Below are positions 62,747-64,000 of a stretch of 64,000 nucleotides of DNA, piece by piece. The notes beneath the pieces are model-generated. The model ran no database searches, had not been told where the DNA came from, and saw nothing but the letters and a program-made list of their open reading frames with translations. The translations under genes and the position numbers were made by a program. The stretch's first letter is position 1, and each line of letters starts with the position of its first letter. Source of the stretch: Pseudomonas marvdashtae (GTDB lineage: Bacteria > Pseudomonadota > Gammaproteobacteria > Pseudomonadales > Pseudomonadaceae); contig NZ_JABWQX020000001.1 of the NCBI RefSeq assembly GCF_014268655.2, forward strand, positions 3,626,001 to 3,690,000, in the 5' to 3' direction.

Positions 62747-64000
62747 TTAGGCGTCCGGTGCAGCCTTGGCAGCCGGCTCACTGTTTTCGTAGATATACAG
62801 CGGCTTGGACTTGCCTTCTATGACGCTTTCGTCGATCACGACTTTACTCACCTCGGACTGCGAGGGGATTTCGTACATCGTGTCGAGCAGTACGCCTTCC
62901 AGAATCGAGCGCAACCCACGGGCACCGGTCTTACGCTCCAGGGCTCGCTTGGCGACGGATTTCAGCGCGTCGGAACGGAACTCCAGGTCTACACCTTCCA
63001 TTTCGAACAGCTTGGCATACTGCTTGGTCAGGGCGTTTTTCGGCTCGGTCAGAATCTGCATCAATGCCGCTTCATCCAACTCATCCAGCGTCGCCAGGAC
63101 CGGCAGACGACCGACGAATTCCGGGATCAGACCGAACTTGACCAAATCGTCAGGCTCGACTTCACGCAGGGATTCACCCACCTTCTTGCCCTCTTCCTTG
63201 CTGCGCACTTCGGCGTTGAAACCAATGCCGCCGCGCGTAGAACGATTCTGGATGACCTTTTCGAGGCCAGAGAACGCACCACCGCAGATGAACAGGATGT
63301 TACGGGTATCGACCTGCAGGAATTCCTGCTGCGGATGCTTGCGACCACCTTGGGGTGGAACGGAAGCGACCGTGCCTTCGATCAACTTGAGCAAGGCCTG
63401 TTGCACGCCCTCGCCGGAAACATCCCGGGTGATGGACGGGTTATCGGACTTGCGGGAAATCTTGTCGATTTCATCGATGTAGACAATGCCCATCTGGGCC
63501 TTTTCCACATCGTAGTCGCATTTCTGCAACAGCTTCTGAATGATGTTCTCGACGTCCTCACCCACGTAACCCGCCTCGGTGAGGGTGGTTGCGTCGGCGA
63601 TGGTGAACGGAACGTTCAGCAAGCGCGCCAGGGTTTCGGCAAGCAGGGTCTTACCCGAGCCTGTCGGGCCGATCAGCAGGATGTTGCTCTTGCCGAGTTC
63701 GACGTCGTCGTTCTTTTTGTCACGCTGGTTCAGGCGCTTGTAGTGGTTGTACACCGCTACGGCCAGTACCTTTTTCGCGCGTTCCTGACCAATTACATAC
63801 TGGTCGAGGATGCCGCTGATTTCTTTGGGCGAAGGCAACTTATGCGCGCTGCTTTCGGCCTGGGCTTCCTGCACCTCCTCGCGGATGATGTCATTGCACA
63901 GGTCGACGCACTCGTCGCAAATGAAGACCGAGGGGCCGGCAATCAATTTGCGTACTTCATGCTGGCTTTTGCCACAGAAGGAGCAATAAAGCAGTTTGCC
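62747..64000 (-). CDS. clpX: ATP-dependent Clp protease ATP-binding subunit ClpX, partial (N-terminus off the right edge)
   Basis: About 417 codons are visible; ClpX is about 427 residues in pseudomonads, so only a few N-terminal residues are missing. The zinc-binding domain shows [17 protein letters not shown] and [13 protein letters not shown]. The AAA+ domain has Walker [16 protein letters not shown], Walker [13 protein letters not shown], the pore loop [12 protein letters not shown] and IGF loop GIGFNAEV for docking to ClpP. It unfolds proteins for ClpP. Confidence 0.97.
   Translation of the reverse strand, partial: GKLLYCSFCGKSQHEVRKLIAGPSVFICDECVDLCNDIIREEVQEAQAESSAHKLPSPKEISGILDQYVIGQERAKKVLAVAVYNHYKRLNQRDKKNDDVELGKSNILLIGPTGSGKTLLAETLARLLNVPFTIADATTLTEAGYVGEDVENIIQKLLQKCDYDVEKAQMGIVYIDEIDKISRKSDNPSITRDVSGEGVQQALLKLIEGTVASVPPQGGRKHPQQEFLQVDTRNILFICGGAFSGLEKVIQNRSTRGGIGFNAEVRSKEEGKKVGESLREVEPDDLVKFGLIPEFVGRLPVLATLDELDEAALMQILTEPKNALTKQYAKLFEMEGVDLEFRSDALKSVAKRALERKTGARGLRSILEGVLLDTMYEIPSQSEVSKVVIDESVIEGKSKPLYIYENSEPAAKAAPDA

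Overview
The window is chromosomal DNA of a Pseudomonas, most likely from the P. fluorescens species complex. The evidence is the GC-rich codon use, the clpX-lon-hupB-tRNA-like-ppiD order, the liu (leucine/isovalerate) operon beside a CrcY-type RNA, a PrrF RNA, DUF3077 and DUF2242 genes, and REP hairpins of the 'GTGGCGAGGGAGC' type. No insertion sequence, prophage, CRISPR array or rRNA gene was seen. The sequence starts inside a Zn-type hemB and ends inside clpX, both on the minus strand.

Layout. 1-8.2 kb: hemB, a PhzF/GST pair, a secreted histidine phosphatase, selU-selD (tRNA selenation), a small unknown protein, and a paired DUF606 transporter divergent from a LysR regulator. 8.2-14.8 kb: a secreted unknown protein, an esterase, an aspartoacylase-like peptidase, a basic amino acid binding protein, a rhodanese divergent from an FtrA-type regulator, and cobF with a phosphatase-like partner. 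15.2-20.0 kb: an accessory-looking stretch with an N-formylglutamate amidohydrolase-like gene, two diverged arginine succinyltransferase (aruF/aruG-like) genes, then a visibly AT-richer unit of three overlapping genes. That unit encodes a HEAT-like protein, a cupin-like protein and a 63-residue peptide, and is bounded by hairpins. The peptide start codon lies between two Hfq/Crc-type CA motifs.

20.1-31.2 kb: oxaloacetate decarboxylase, an acyl-CoA dehydrogenase with a divergent LysR gene, then the leucine/isovalerate degradation locus. Its order is liuR-liuE, crcY RNA, liuA-liuB-liuC-liuD, with LiuR-type palindromes before both gene blocks. 31.2-37.1 kb: an S24-type repressor with its catalytic Ser replaced, divergent from a DUF3077 gene; the PrrF RNA with a Fur box; an M14 carboxypeptidase; and a cytochrome b561/catalase-like operon divergent from an ECF sigma/anti-sigma pair, where both promoters carry the same motif. 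37.1-44.7 kb: an IclR regulator and a polyamine/opine-type ABC transporter operon that contains an HcnABC-like flavin dehydrogenase.

45-57 kb: an LRR-protein kinase, a YebC paralogue, a short orphan VgrG, cytochrome b561, a D-cysteine desulfhydrase-like enzyme, fadH, a DUF3422 protein, a Cys-less nitrilase-fold membrane protein with an AraC regulator, a 28-residue ORF and a DUF2242 lipoprotein. 57.6-64 kb: ppiD, a decayed tRNA-Asp-like gene, hupB, lon and clpX, the usual protein quality-control block.

The best candidates for something undescribed are the HEAT/cupin/peptide unit with its possible Crc control, the repeated ECF promoter motif, and the decayed but CCA-bearing tRNA-Asp.
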